DNA of 64,000 nt, taken from assembly GCA_019925795.1 (NCBI GenBank), contig CM034307.1, forward strand, positions 15,521,197 to 15,585,196, read 5' to 3'. Both the position numbers and the translations under genes were made by a program. Positions 24,801 to 36,061 of the stretch are shown here, in pieces (position 1 is the first letter of the stretch; every line of letters begins with the position of its first letter). The notes beneath the pieces are model-generated. The model made no database searches. It saw only the letters and a list, made by a program, of their open reading frames with translations, and had not been told where the DNA came from. The DNA is from Dendrobium chrysotoxum (Eukaryota > Streptophyta > Magnoliopsida > Asparagales > Orchidaceae).

Positions 24801-24838
24801 TAAGAACAAAATTAGGTGTCATAGACATTCAAGCCTAA
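21822..24838 (+). pseudogene. Element B pol (protease-integrase-RT-RNase H), several stops
   Basis: Pol would process the polyprotein, copy the RNA to DNA and integrate it. Visible blocks: protease DSGCSRHMTG at the very start; integrase zinc finger (HRRLCH and CDACQ) and catalytic segments MDLFGP and SDHGGEF; RT with LYQMDVKSTFLNG and YVDDILFGS (near 23889); RNase H with SDSDFVGCRVDRKSTSG and the CDNTSAICISKNPIQHSRTK end. Lesions compared with A: stops at 22341-22343, 22617-22619, near 22814, at 23421-23423, 23709-23711, 24479-24481 and near 24560, plus a two-base gain in the A run at 23941-23951. Most stops replace CAA, CAG, GAG or TGG codons. Confidence 0.94.
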
Positions 24839-24904
24839 AAAAAAAAAAAAAAAATTTGTGTTTGTTGTTTTGATTGGTTTGTTTAAAAAAAAAAAAATAA
24901 ATAA

Positions 24905-24942
<38 letters not shown>

Positions 24943-25400
24943 AAAAAAATGGTTTCCTGATCCTCTTACCTTGTTGCTCACAAACCCTGAATTACTCTGA
25001 AAATCGTATTGTACGATTCAATATCGTACTGTACGATCCACGTGTCAAATGGATTAGGACTAATTTAAACTCAGCCGGTACAAACATTATTGCCTTTCGT
25101 ACTGTATGAACACCTGTTCGTACTGTACGAACCTTTTTGTCAAAGGTCATTCAGACGACTTCTCGGGATGAACGCCTCACACTCACGTTCGTACAATACG
25201 ATTCTGATCATACTGTACGATTTGACTCGCTTTTCTGAACGGTCGTCCAGACGACATTATTACGCATATCGTACTGTACGATCCTCAATCGTACTGTACG
25301 ATAGTTCTCAAATTCTATAAAATTGAGGGATTCTTTGACTACACTCACTCACTCTCACTCACTCCAAGTTTCCTCTCTTTCTCAAATCCCTTTTTCAACC
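24839..25400 (+). promoter_or_regulatory. Element B pol-to-ORF3 spacer with paired palindromes and TATA box
   Basis: A poly-A run (about 24836-24854) and an AT microsatellite (about 24908-24932) are followed by ATCGTACTGTACGAT-type palindromes from 25002 to 25302. The last two are exact copies at 25268-25282 and 25288-25302, 20 bp apart. A TATAAAAT box at 25316-25323 follows, 85 bp before the ORF3 ATG. The arrangement matches the U3 region of the LTR. Promoter activity is an inference. Confidence 0.65.
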
Positions 25401-26519
25401 ATGTTTGGTGCCAGTAAGCGCGGCCGAATGGTCGTCGGTAGCTCTTCCTCCTCTCAGCATTTCAACGATCGCTTTCTCTCCGCTGTAGATAAGAAAGCAT
25501 ATATTAAAATCAAGGAAGCCAAAATCACTCCATCTCACATGCTGAATCAAGCCGCTCTGAATTTCGAGGTGATGAACCTTTTCGCATCCACCACCCTTCG
25601 ATTCCTTTTGACTCTTGCCTTTTCTTTTCACTCCGAACTTCTTTTTGAGTTTCTTGCCAATATCAGAATCAACCTAGAAAACACCACTTTCACTTCCTAT
25701 GTCTGCAAACAGCATGTCGTTATCACCGTCAACGACATTGCTATACACATCGGGCTGTCCACAGACGGCCCTCGTCCCCAATCTATAATCTCACATGATT
25801 ATGATTGGACATCAGTTAATATGTCCCTTAGAGGTGTCCCCTCCAATTAACACCTACCCCTTATTCAAACCCTGAATCAGAATGCCCGCGTTATCCAGTA
25901 TGTCCTTCGCACGTCCATCATACCCAAAGCTAGAGACCGCATCCATATTACTCCACTGCTTTCTGTCATCGCGTATCTAATAATGTCTAGAACAAAATTC
26001 AATGAAGCCCAAATGGTTTTTGACTATATCCATACCCTGTCTGCCTACCGATATCTCGGTGCCCGCCGTAAACTAAACCTTGCTTTAGGGCATGTCATAG
26101 GATACATCTTAGATGCCAAGTACCAACTTCATTATCCACTACCTCCAGATAATATTCCTATCTTCTACTCGGATGCCTCTTTTCGGATCTTGTTCCATCG
26201 GGGGGCCGCTCATGCCGATCCCGAGTTTGATGATGAAGAGGCTGCTGCTCCTGCTGACGCCCCTCCACCACCACCAATCCACCCACCTGGTTTTGCTCCT
26301 CCTGACTACCCTCACGACGACATCATTCAACACCTTGATCGACTGGAGACTAGGTTGGATTCCTACATTGCTCAGCAACATCAGGAACATGAAACTGATA
26401 TGAAATGGTTTAGGGAGCGCTTCACCTCCATCGATCACCAGTTTGCGTCCCTCCATCAGTACCACCAACTGTTTCCACAACCTCTACCACCACCTCCGGA
26501 TCAGGATCCAAAAATTTGA
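25401..26519 (+). pseudogene. Element B third ORF (envelope-like), one nonsense codon
   Basis: ATG at 25401 (MFGASKRGRM) to TGA at 26517-26519, 372 codons, the same length as A. A single TAA at 25848-25850 (CAA in A) breaks it; the rest is open in the same frame. An upstream extension of the open frame lacks an ATG, so 25401 is the best start. Features: a basic serine-rich N-terminus, a hydrophobic segment near residues 59-76, a VNDIAIHIGL motif, an acidic then alanine/proline-rich linker, a helical segment (LETRLD) and a PPPDQDP end. No signal peptide is visible. It is usually called envelope-like in Sireviruses; its function is unknown. Confidence 0.88.
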
Positions 26520-26850
26520 GTTATTGTAGTTATTTATGTTTTGTTTCTTGTCATTGTAGTTGTTTCATTATTCTTCCCTTTTTGGTGGTGTCAAAAGGAG
26601 GAGACGTTTCTATGTTCTGTGTTGTTCTGTTTTTGCTTACTATTAATGATATTGATTGTTTATGTTTACTCTTCTATTCTCACTACATGTTTTTCTCTTG
26701 TTATGTTTTTTTTCTATATGTTATAATAAAATTGTTTCCTCTCCTCCTATTTAAAAATTAATAAGCTATTCTTCTGAGTGGGAGCTAAGGAAGTCAGAAC
26801 AACTGTGGCCATTAAAAAATATTATTTGACACCATCAAAAAGGGGGAGAT
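26520..26850 (+). other. Element B post-ORF3 region and purine tracts
   Basis: T-rich stretch with a purine run AAAAGGAGGAGA at 26593-26604 and the main purine tract AAAAAGGGGGAGA at 26837-26849, one base before the 3' LTR. The main tract would prime plus-strand DNA synthesis. Confidence 0.85.
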
Positions 26851-28818
26851 TATTGAAATCCAGGATCCCGAGCACTTAATATTGATGGTGACAACTAATA
26901 CTTACTGAATCCATATAGACTTCCTTTAGATTACAAATGCTTAATCCTTGTATATGAGCACTAACATTTCAGGTCAGATGCACACTGCTCAAGGTTACTG
27001 GAGACTTAAATCGGGTAGAATAGGATGTTGAAAAATCTATAATTTTTATTTCTTTATTTTTATTTTCTTGAGTCTACCACAGAAGCATGTATATGAAAGG
27101 AGCAACCATGCACACACACAGGGGGAGAATTGTTTTAAATGTTTAAGTTTTTTTAAGAATATCGTACTGTACGATTTAATATCATACTATATGATTAATT
27201 AATAATACTCAGGCTAACGGCTAATTTTTAGATAATTAAATTTATAATCTAATCGTACTGTACGATACCTATCATACTGTACGATAAGATACAATTGAGA
27301 AACCCTAGCCGCCAGAATAAGTTTGGTAAGTTCTTAATTTTGATTTCCTAAACTGATCGTACTATACGATGATGATCATACTGTACGATTAATTGAATAC
27401 TTACCAAAATTATCTCCCATAATCAGGAAATAAACGTTGGTTTCTTATTTAATGTCAATCGTACTGTACGATGATATATCATACCATACGATAGATAAAG
27501 ACGATTATAATCGTCCCTTCGATCGTACTAGATGAAACCAAGGTTTTTTGTTCTGTTCATCCTCGATGATATTCGTATGGTACAGGATGTTATCCTGAAA
27601 TGAACTAATTGTACTGTACATTTAGTGGAGTGCTGGACGACTGACAGAGACGATTTCAGTCATCCTGTCGATCGTACCAGACGAAACTAAGTTTTTTTAT
27701 TCTATTCATCCTGGACAATGTACATATCGTATAGGATGATATCCTGAAACAAACTAATCGTACTGTATGACTAGAGGAGTGCTAGACGACTGGTAGAGAC
27801 GAATTCTTTCATCCCAGGGATCATCCCACATATCGTCCTGTACGAACAGTAGGAATAAACATTATCATCATGTACGATATACATATCATATAATATGATA
27901 TGTATAAACTACGATAATTGTTCGTATGTACTCGTACTGGACGGAGCTGTAATTGAACTGATCGTACTGTACGATTACATATTGTACTGTACGAATAGAA
28001 ACGTAAAAGTTAAAACTTTTAGGGTTTTCTGAAGCCTGATATAAAAACAACTTAAATTTTTTATTGAGTGTTGTTGGTCTATCCTCTTGCTGTGAGAGGC
28101 TTTGAGGGAAGAAGGGGATTTTTTAGAGAGAAGTTTTTTCTCGGAGAGATCCAGAGCTTGAGAGAGGAAGGTGAAGGTGAGCTTGAGCGTGAGGGAGAAG
28201 TAGTGTGAGGGGATCACACGGTGGCTCCAAGCTAGCTGCATGCTTTGCTCCTCTTGTGGCTTTGGGAAGCTTCAGGAAAGTTCTCGAGGGAAGAGTCACT
28301 TCAAGATCAACATCGTCAAGGTACTCTGCCATCTCCAGGAGGGAGAAAAAGGAGAAGGTCCGCTGCCGTCACCAGGAGGGTGACATAGCATTTGGTATTC
28401 CGCCACACCGAGGGAGGTGAAAGTGAGTATTGTAAAGGCTTATCTGCCTTGCTGTGGGAGCAAAAAGAGAGTCAACTTTTACTAGTGTAAATCCCGGAGT
28501 AGAGGACTCCGGGGAGTGGACATAGGTCAAGTGACCGAACCACTATAAAAATCTCTGGTGTGCTTTTTCCATTTTATCATCCTTTATTTTTCATGCTTAT
28601 AATTAGTACTTTAAATTTCCTGGTGAAAAATCATATCTAAATCCTGTATTGTGTAAGGTATAATTGTAGCATCAATATTGTCATTGTGAATGTGTTACTT
28701 GCTTCCGCTCTTTACTCGTTAAGTTATCCTTTTAAAAATTACAAAAAGTAGAACTCTTGTTTAGGGTTGATTTTTTAAAATACCAATTCACCCCCTCTTG
28801 GTGCATCTCGTACTTTCA
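26851..28818 (+). repeat. Element B 3' LTR
   Basis: 1968 bp; the start is mutated to TATTGAAATCC and it ends ACTTTCA, followed by TAAAA. It has one palindrome unit more than the 5' LTR (ATCATACTATATGAT near 27180), which accounts for most of the length difference. Leader hairpin at 28371-28387: GTCACC, loop AGGAG, GGTGAC. Confidence 0.95.
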
Positions 28819-28823
28819 TAAAA
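28819..28823. repeat. Target site duplication of element B (right)
   Basis: TAAAA, identical to 17949-17953. Confidence 0.85.
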
Positions 28824-28853
28824 AATACAGTACCTTTATCCAGATTTATAACA
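28824..28853 (-). repeat. Element C 5' LTR, first 30 bases
   Basis: The complement ends the LTR at 28853 with TGTTATAAATCTGG, matching TGTTGCAAATCTGG of the 3' LTR at 2400. Element B separates it from the rest at 17953. Confidence 0.85.
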
Positions 28854-29676
28854 GTAGGGGCAGCTTCTCCTTCTTCATCAAAGAGAGGATCTTCAGGCTT
28901 CTGATCCTTATGAAAGATTATCTGGAAGGAGGCATCAGAAAAGTAGATTGGATTGTTATCAGGAGGAGAAGGATATGTGATGTTATTATTTTTGTCCAAG
29001 ATATATCCAATCACATGTCCTAGAGTGATGTTTTGCTTTCTCTTGGTAGCTGGAAGTTGAATGGGAGTGAGGTTTTGGTTGTAGTCAATTAGCATGTGAG
29101 CTTCGTCCATTTGGGTGTTTAACATTATAAATTAGGTGATAATTGATAGTAGGGGAGTCATATTTATCTGGTCTCTAGCTTTAGGGATAATAGATATTCT
29201 CAGAACGTGCCAGATAACCCTAACATTATAATTTAAGGTGGAGACTAAGGGTTGGTGATAGTTAAAGGCAGAATTTCTTTGTAGAAGGTTCACAACCTCC
29301 AGTCAAAATCCTAAGGTGTTTAGCTGAAGATGAACTGCTATGCCCTCTTTGGTGATTTCTACATTTTGGCAGCACACTCGGGAAGACATTATCATAGCAT
29401 CCCCACTAATCCTAAGGTTTACGAGAAATTTGTAAAGAATTTCAGAATGGAAGGGATAAGTCAAGGTCAGAAGAAATTGAAGTGCAATAGAATTGAAAAG
29501 GTTCGTTACTTGGAAGCTAAGGGCCTGCTGATTAAAAAGCCTGGAAGGTATGATCTTGGCTTCTTTGTATTTTTTGTAGGCAGCTTTATAAGAAGCTGTC
29601 AGAAAATTCTCGTATGTAGGGTTCCGAGAGGAGGTAGCACCCTGGGTCTATCTCTGCATTTTCCATCGTTGTCCAT
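28854..29676 (-). pseudogene. E third ORF (envelope-like), N-terminal part
   Basis: Minus-strand remnant starting near the ATG complementary to 29674-29676. After one frame change, a long stretch is still open and aligns with A: an SFQVTNLF-like segment, a hydrophobic LQFLLTL segment, HSEILYKFLVNLRI, QNVEITKEGIAVHL, then TLGHVIGYILDK and YFSDASFQIIFHKDQ. One further frameshift near 29310, a TGA beside it and a TAA near 29130 interrupt it. The gene resumes at 536 on the far side of element C. A TATTTAAA box lies about 70-77 bp upstream (complement of 29746-29753). Confidence 0.8.
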
Positions 29677-29991
29677 TACAAAGATTAAGATTGCAAGAAG
29701 GAAGGATTAGAAGGTTGTGTGAGAATTTTGAATGAGTTGAATCAATTTAAATAGAACTTCAGTGAATTGTACCGTTTGATCGTGAGATTGTGTGAGATGA
29801 TCAAGAGCAATTAATTCAGCCAGACGATCGGTCAAAAAGTTTGTCTAATAGTATAGTACGATCATAATTTGTATAGGATGATTAGAGATAAGAGCTCATC
29901 CCGAGGATTTAGGCCGTACGAATTTTGACCAAAATGTTCATACTATACGAACAAGTATTCATATAGTATGATTACTAATGAATGTCATACC
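29677..29991 (-). promoter_or_regulatory. E pol-to-ORF3 spacer, part next to ORF3
   Basis: Carries a TATTTAAA box (complement of 29746-29753) and decayed palindromes of the CGTAC/GTACG kind at about 29780-29980. Solo LTR F separates it from the rest of the spacer at 31723-32142. Together the two pieces are about 735 bp, close to the 673 bp of A and much shorter than in C or G. Confidence 0.6.
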
Positions 29992-31722
29992 TGTCCAAAT
30001 CTGGGCCCAAGTATAGTGATTTTATTAATAACAAATATTATTGTTTCTTTAATATTGTTATTCTTGCATGTCTATTTTATTTTGCCTTGCTCACTAACTT
30101 TTCTGGTCCATAAGATCACTTATAATGCAAATCAGCTCAAGATTGGGGTAGATTAGGATTGAGTCAGTCTATAATTTCAATTCTAATGCATTTTTCCCTT
30201 TTTTTGAGTCAAATATACTGTGATGGATCCTGAAGCTAAGTAACCTTGCACACACACACTTAAGAGAGTGAGTAAGTGAGTTAGGAAATTTTTAATTTTT
30301 TGAACTAATCATACAGGATGATTTATATCGTCCTGGATAATTAGTTTATCACAAAACCCTAATTAGGGCATCTGTGTCAAATAAGATTGATTAAACTAAT
30401 CATCCTAGATGATTCTTATAGCGTATATTATGATATGTTTTAATCGTCATAAATAGTCGCCAATCATAATTTAGGCAAAATTTTATAATTCAAAATTTGT
30501 TCTTATCTCACAAGATAATCCATATCATCCTGGATGATTCATGATAATCTTGCCTAAATTGATCCTGTGATTAAGGGACTAATTATGGTTACATTAATCG
30601 ATCCGATCATACTGGATAATCTGTGAAAATCATCTTGGATAATATTTGCAATTTCATAGGACAATCAACCAATTGTACTCGATGTCCCGAATCATTTTTG
30701 GGACAATATTAAAATTGCAACTCATTGTCCCATATCATACTGGTCCATCCAGATAGTATGTTGAACAAATCATCCTGGACAATCGTAAAATCAAATCGAA
30801 TGATACGTATAAATACTTACACTAATCGTACAAGATAATGCTGATCGTACTGGCTGAATAGAGCTATTTTGTACTAATCATATAAGATGATCGTAGGATA
30901 ATCTTGGATGATCTTCGATGCTAAATTCAAAATTAGGGCTTTTTTAGAAGCCTCCTATATGTTCTTTAAATTGCTATTAAGCAAATCTTTTGCTGCTTTT
31001 CTAACCTAAGAGGGCTTAGAGAAAAAGAAGGAGAGTTTGAGAGAGAGAGAGAGATAGTCTTGTGAGGGGGAGTTTGTGAGGGAATTCACAAAGGTTGATC
31101 CAAGCAAGGATTTGATCATCTTCTTCAAGCTTCATCCTTGGTTCCTTGGTTGCTATATGGGGATGATCTTTAGCATCAGATCAAGGTTCTTTGCCTACTC
31201 TAGGTTGGAGTAAAAGGATCTGTTGTTCTCTGCTAACTCCAGGAGGGAGTAAAAGGACTTCGGGTTCTCTACCTTTGCTAAAAGGGCGAAAAAGGATTCA
31301 AGGTTCTCTGCCTCACCGGGACAGTGGAAAGATTTTGTATGGGCTTCTCTGTCTTCCTGTGGGGGCAAAAAGAGACACACTAACTGATTAGTATAATATC
31401 TGGAAAGGGGGTTTCCAGGAAGTGGATGTAGGTCAGATTTGACCAAACCACTATAAAATTTGGTGTGCTATTTCTTATTACTTTTTTGCATTTTATTTCT
31501 GCACTTATTTATGATTTTTTCTGTGATTGAAATCTCTAGTTGTATTGTTATTGTGAAATTATATTTTTTTCACTATCAAGGGTTAGTATTTATTTTAAAA
31601 AAATAATTAAAAAGGATAAAAATATTTTCTTTTTGTTTAAGATTTTTAAAGCTACCAATTCACCCCCTCTTGGTTAGCCTCGGGCTAGTTCTTTAGGGTT
31701 TAATAACCCTTACGAAGTTTCA
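29992..31722 (+). mobile_element. Element F: solo LTR
   Basis: 1731-bp LTR starting TGTCCAAATCTGGGCCC and ending GTTTCA, with no internal region or partner LTR on either side; E sequence resumes at once. Flanks are ATACC (29987-29991) and GTACT (31723-31727), which differ by two transitions and may descend from GTACC. It carries leader hairpins at 31236-31250, 31274-31290 and 31400-31418 and a GTGGATGTAGGTC motif. It was most likely left by LTR-LTR recombination that removed the internal part. Confidence 0.87.
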
Positions 31723-32142
31723 GTACTGACCAAAATGATTTGTTTGGATTACCATGTTTATCATACAGTCCGAACAGGTGTTCATATAGTATGATTGCTA
31801 ATCATTGAGGTAATCTGGATCATCCATTATGCCAATGGATATGATGAAGGCCATATTATGCAGATCATACAATACGTGTGGTTCGTACAATGCGATAGAA
31901 GATGAATTTTTTTCTTGCAGGAAAAGATAGTGAGGTTCAATGAAGTGATATGTGAAATGATCAGGATATAATCATGAAACACGATAATAAAAAATAAATC
32001 CAACAACAAAAATAAAAACTAACAAAAATAAAAATCAAACAATAAAATAAAATCACAAAAAAATACACAATAATGAAAATAGACAACATAAAACACATAA
32101 ACAAAAATACAAGAAAAAGAACGAAGATAGAAATTGGCAATT
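31723..32142 (-). promoter_or_regulatory. E pol-to-ORF3 spacer, part next to pol
   Basis: Contains decayed palindromes (31760-31900, such as CATATAGTATGATTG and CATACAATACG), then an A-rich stretch with no ORF up to the pol stop. Confidence 0.6.
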
Positions 32143-34184
32143 TTAAGCATGAATATCGATCACACCTAATCTGGTTCTTAAGGTGCTAAAGGTTTCAAAT
32201 GCCAGTAGTTTTATAAAGATATTAGCAAGTTAATTTTCAATGTCTATATGGTGTAGCTTTATGTCTCCTTTGGTTACATGGTCCTTAATGAAATGGCACC
32301 TTATATCTATATGCTTAGTCCTAGAGTGTTGGATTGGATTCTTTGAAATGCATATAGCACTAGTATTATCACATAAGATTGGAATTGTGCCTACAGGTAG
32401 TCCTAAATCTAGAATTTGTTGCTTTAAATAAAGGACCTAGACCACACAACTTCCTAAGGCAATATATGCAACTTCAGTAGTGGACAGGGAAACTGAGTTT
32501 TATTTTCTACTGGACCAAAAGACTAAGGACTGTCCTATCAATTGACATGTTTCAGAAGTACTTTTTCTATCAACTCAGCATCGTGTAAAATCTAAATCAG
32601 AATATCCTATGATTTCAAAGGAGGTGCTATGCCTAGGATACCAGATTCCAAATTCTTGGGTTCCTAAGAGATATCTAAGAATTATCTTAACAGCAGTCAA
32701 GTGAGACTCTTTTAGATCAGCCTGAAATCTAGCACAAAGATAAACACTAAACATAATATTAGGTTTGCAAGAAGTCAAGTAAAAAAGTGGTCCAATTATT
32801 CCTTTGTATATATTTTTATTAATAAATTTTCCATTTGAATCCTTATCTAACTGAATAGTAGAACTTATAGGAGTATTGATTGGCTTGGCTTTATCCATTT
32901 CATAATTCTTAAGGATGTTTTTAATGTATTTTAACAGACTAACAAAAGTTCCTTCATCCTTTTCCCTTATACTAAATTCAGGAAAGTAAGTCAGTTCTCC
33001 CATCATAATCATTTTAAACTCCTTATTGATTTTGAAAATTTATCACATAGATTTTTATTAGAAGATCCAACTAGAATATCATCAATATAAACTTGGACAA
33101 TCAGTAGTTCATCTCCTATCTTTTTCAGCAATAGGGTGGTGTCTACACTCTCCTTAACAAAAGTTCTTTCTAGTAGGAATGTGCTTAGTCTTTCACACCA
33201 TGCCCTAGGTGCTTGTTTTAGTCCATATAATACCTTTTTTAATTTAAATACATGGTTAGAAAATTATGAGTTTTCAAAGCCTAGGGGTTATTCCATATAC
33301 ACATCTTCTTTTATTACCCCATTCAGAAAGGCACTCTTGACACCTATTTGGTAGAGTTTGAATCCCTTAAAATAGGTAAAGGCTAGTAGCATCCTAATGG
33401 CTTCTAATCTAGCTATAGGGGGCAAAGATCTCTTTAAAGTCAATCCCTTCTATCTAATTATACCCCTTAACCACTAATCTTGCTTTATTTCTCACCACTA
33501 CACCAAAATCATTCATTTTATTTTTGAAAACCCATTTAGTTCCAACAACACTCTGGTCCTTAAGTCTTCCAATTAGCTCCTAAATATCATTTCTTACAAA
33601 TTGATTCAACTCTTCTTGTATAACTAGGATCTAGAATTCATCAGATAGGGCTTGATTTACATTGGTGGGTTCAGTCATTGAGATGAAGGCAGAGTGGTTT
33701 ACTTCTTTCTAAGTCCATGCCTAATTCTAATACCTTCAGATGGGTCTCCTAAGATTAGTTCTTTTGGATGACTTAAAGAATATCTCCATTCTCTAGGCAA
33801 TGTGCTTTTATGTTCTATCCTTTCCTACAGATTTTTAGATTATACTCTTTGGGCGACTTCTACTACTACTACTTCTTCCAACCTAGACCCTCCAGAATTA
33901 TTAAATTCATCAAAAATAACTTGAGTGGTCTCCTTTACTACTAGTGTCTTTTTATTGAAGACTCTATAGGATTTTCCAACATTTGAGTAACTTAGGAATA
34001 CTCCTTCATCAGATTCTGGGTCAAACTTTCCTAGTTAAGAATTCCCATTATTTAGAATAAACACTTTACTTCCAAAGACATGAAGGTGAGAGAGGTTGGG
34101 TGTCCTATCCTTAAGGTTTTTATAGGGTGTCTTGTTTAACTTGGATCTAACATTAACCCTATTGAGAATATAACAAGTTGTATT
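32143..34184 (-). pseudogene. E pol, C-terminal part (end of integrase, RT, RNase H)
   Basis: Minus-strand remnant ending after VIDIHA at the stop complementary to 32143-32145. Recognisable blocks in minus order: the LNRVNVRSKLNKTPYK and LSHLHVFG segments of the integrase end (34160-34060), the RT start near 33540, a RT palm segment near 33100, the ELTYFPEFS block (33000) and RNase H with SDLDFTRC (near 32590). Many stops. Element G is inserted at its upstream end (34185); the integrase continues at 45765. Confidence 0.9.
34180..34184. repeat. Target site duplication of element G (left)
   Basis: GTATT, repeated at 45760-45764. Both lie within E integrase codons. Confidence 0.9.
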
Positions 34185-36003
34185 TATTATAAATTTGGAT
34201 CCAAGTATTGTAATTTTGATGATAACAAACATTCTTATTTCTTTACTACTATTATTCTTGCATATCTATTTTTTTCCTGCTCACTAGCCTTTCAAGTCCA
34301 CAAATTCACTTGAAATGTCAATTAGCTTAAGATTAGGTAGATTAGGATTGAGCCAGTCTGTAATTTCTATTCCATTACATCTTTTACTTTTTCTTGAGTC
34401 AAATATATTATGATGGGTCCTGAAGCTAAGTAATCTTACACACACACATTCAGGGGGAGAAAGTTGGTGAGCTAGAGAGTTTTTTATTTTTTAATCATAT
34501 CATACTTGATGATTCTAAATCATCTTGGATGATCAGTTAAAAATAGAAGCCCTAATTAGGGCATCCCTTATTATTAATTTTGTTTAACTAATCATCCCGA
34601 ATGATTTATATCCTACAGGACGATCAATATAGATTGAAACAAACAACCTCCAATCACAATTTAGGGAGGATTTCATAATTCAAAATTTGTTCTTATTATA
34701 CAGGAAAATCCATTTCTTCCTAGATGATTCATGACAATCATGCCTAAAATAATCTCTTAATTAGGGGATTAATTATAGTTAAATTGATCAATCAAATCGT
34801 ACAGGACAATCGGAGACAATCGTACTGTACGATCCGAGCACTGCATGGTATGATAATTAATCATCACCTATTATACAGGATGAAAATTATAACTTTTTCA
34901 ACTAATTATCATGGACGATACCTCTACTTCATATGGGATGACCCGTCTGCTACATAGGATGATAATTAATCATCAGGCATCGTACTGGACTAATTGTGTG
35001 CTACATGGGATGATAATTAATCACCAGCCATCATATTGGATGAAAAATAACCACTCGTGAACTATTCAACTAGGACGATCGAAAGATCGTACGGGATGAT
35101 TTGTTTGAATAGTTGAACTAATCGTATATAGCAATGCTGATCGTACTGGTTTAAATGACTATTTTATACTAATCGTACAGGACGATATTTGAATTGTCTT
35201 TGATGATCTTTGTCGCCAAATTAAAAATTAGTGCTATTTTTGAAGCCTCCTATTTAAGTTCTCTTAATTACTGCTAAGCAAATCTTTTGCTATTGTTTTA
35301 ACCCAAGAGAGCTTAGAGAAGGAGAAGGAGAGTTTTTGGCAGAGAGAGAGAGAGGATCTTATGAGGGGGAGTTTATGAGGGGATTCATAAAGGTTGTTCC
35401 AAGCAAGGATTCAATCATCTTCTTTTTTCGTCATCCTTGGTTCCTCGGTGGCTCTGGGGAGATGATCATTAACATTATATCTAGGTTCTCTGCCTACTCT
35501 AGGAGGGAGTAAAAGAATTGTCAGATTCTCTGCCTACTCTAGGGGGGAGTAAAAGGAATCCAGGTTATCTGCCTTCACCAAGAGGGTGAAAAAAGATTCA
35601 AGGTTCTCTGCCTCACCGGATCGGTGGAAAGATTTTATAAGGGCTTATCCACCTTACTATGGGGGCAAAAGGAGAGACATTAACTGATTAGTGTAATACC
35701 TGGAACTGAAGATTCTTGTGAGTAGACGTAGGTCAGATTTGACTGAACCACTGTAAAATTTGATGTGCTCTTTCTTATTAATTTTTCTATATTTTATTTT
35801 CTAAATTTTTCTATAATTTATTCTGTGGTTGAAATATCTGATTTTGGTATCTACTTCCGCTTAAGTTTGTTTAGTTTTAAAATATTTAAAAAGATTAAAA
35901 AAAGAATTTTTTTTAAGGAATTTTTTAAAACACTAACTCACCCCCCCCTCTTAGCTAGCCTCGCGCTAGTTTTACAGGGTTTCATAACTCTCACGAACTT
36001 TCA
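34185..36003 (+). repeat. Element G 5' LTR
   Basis: 1819 bp, starts TATTATAAATTTGG (3' copy TATTGCAAATATGG) and ends ACTTTCA. TATTTAAG box at 35251-35258. The leader has four small hairpins at 35495-35511, 35535-35551, 35574-35590 and 35614-35626. Confidence 0.94.
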
Positions 36004-36005
36004 AG

Positions 36006-36017
36006 TGGTATCAGAGC
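36006..36017 (+). other. Element G primer-binding site
   Basis: TGGTATCAGAGC followed by CA, initiator tRNA-Met type. Confidence 0.93.
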
Positions 36018-36061
36018 CATATTCATAAATTAAGTTTTAGAAATTTTTTGAATTTTGATCA

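Larger units (their letters stand above)
17954..28818 (+). mobile_element. Element B: full-length Sirevirus-type copia retrotransposon
   Basis: 10.9-kb plus-strand element with 5' LTR 17954-19903, PBS 19906-19917, gag 19963-21779, pol 21822-24838, spacer with palindromes, third ORF 25401-26519, purine tract 26837-26849 and 3' LTR 26851-28818. It is flanked by TAAAA. Gag and pol have about ten stops or frameshifts in total; the third ORF has one stop. It is the same subfamily as A but visibly older: the LTRs differ at several percent of sites by eye. Confidence 0.95.
537..28853 (-). mobile_element. Element C: Sirevirus-type copia retrotransposon, interrupted by D and B
   Basis: Minus-strand element inside the third ORF of E. 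In minus order: 5' LTR (28853-28824 and 17953-16099, split by B), PBS 16096-16085, gag 16039-14546 and 8880-8598 (split by D), pol 8556-5557, spacer, third ORF 3764-2648, purine tract, 3' LTR 2400-537. On the C sense strand the target flanks read CCTAC and CATGC, a poor 5-bp match, so the target duplication has decayed or is absent. Pol is riddled with stops. Without its inserts the element is about 11.8 kb. Confidence 0.9.

Noticed and set aside
26139..26480. Minus-strand open frames opposite the third ORFs (also 55940-56431)
   Set aside because: They are antisense to a conserved coding frame, with repetitive composition caused by the proline tail.
25983..26519. A separate gene starting at 25983
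   Set aside because: It is the same frame as 25401-25850 and continues the third ORF of B after one nonsense codon.
29330..29710. Plus-strand 126-residue open frame
   Set aside because: It is the antisense of the E third ORF, which has clear homology on the minus strand.
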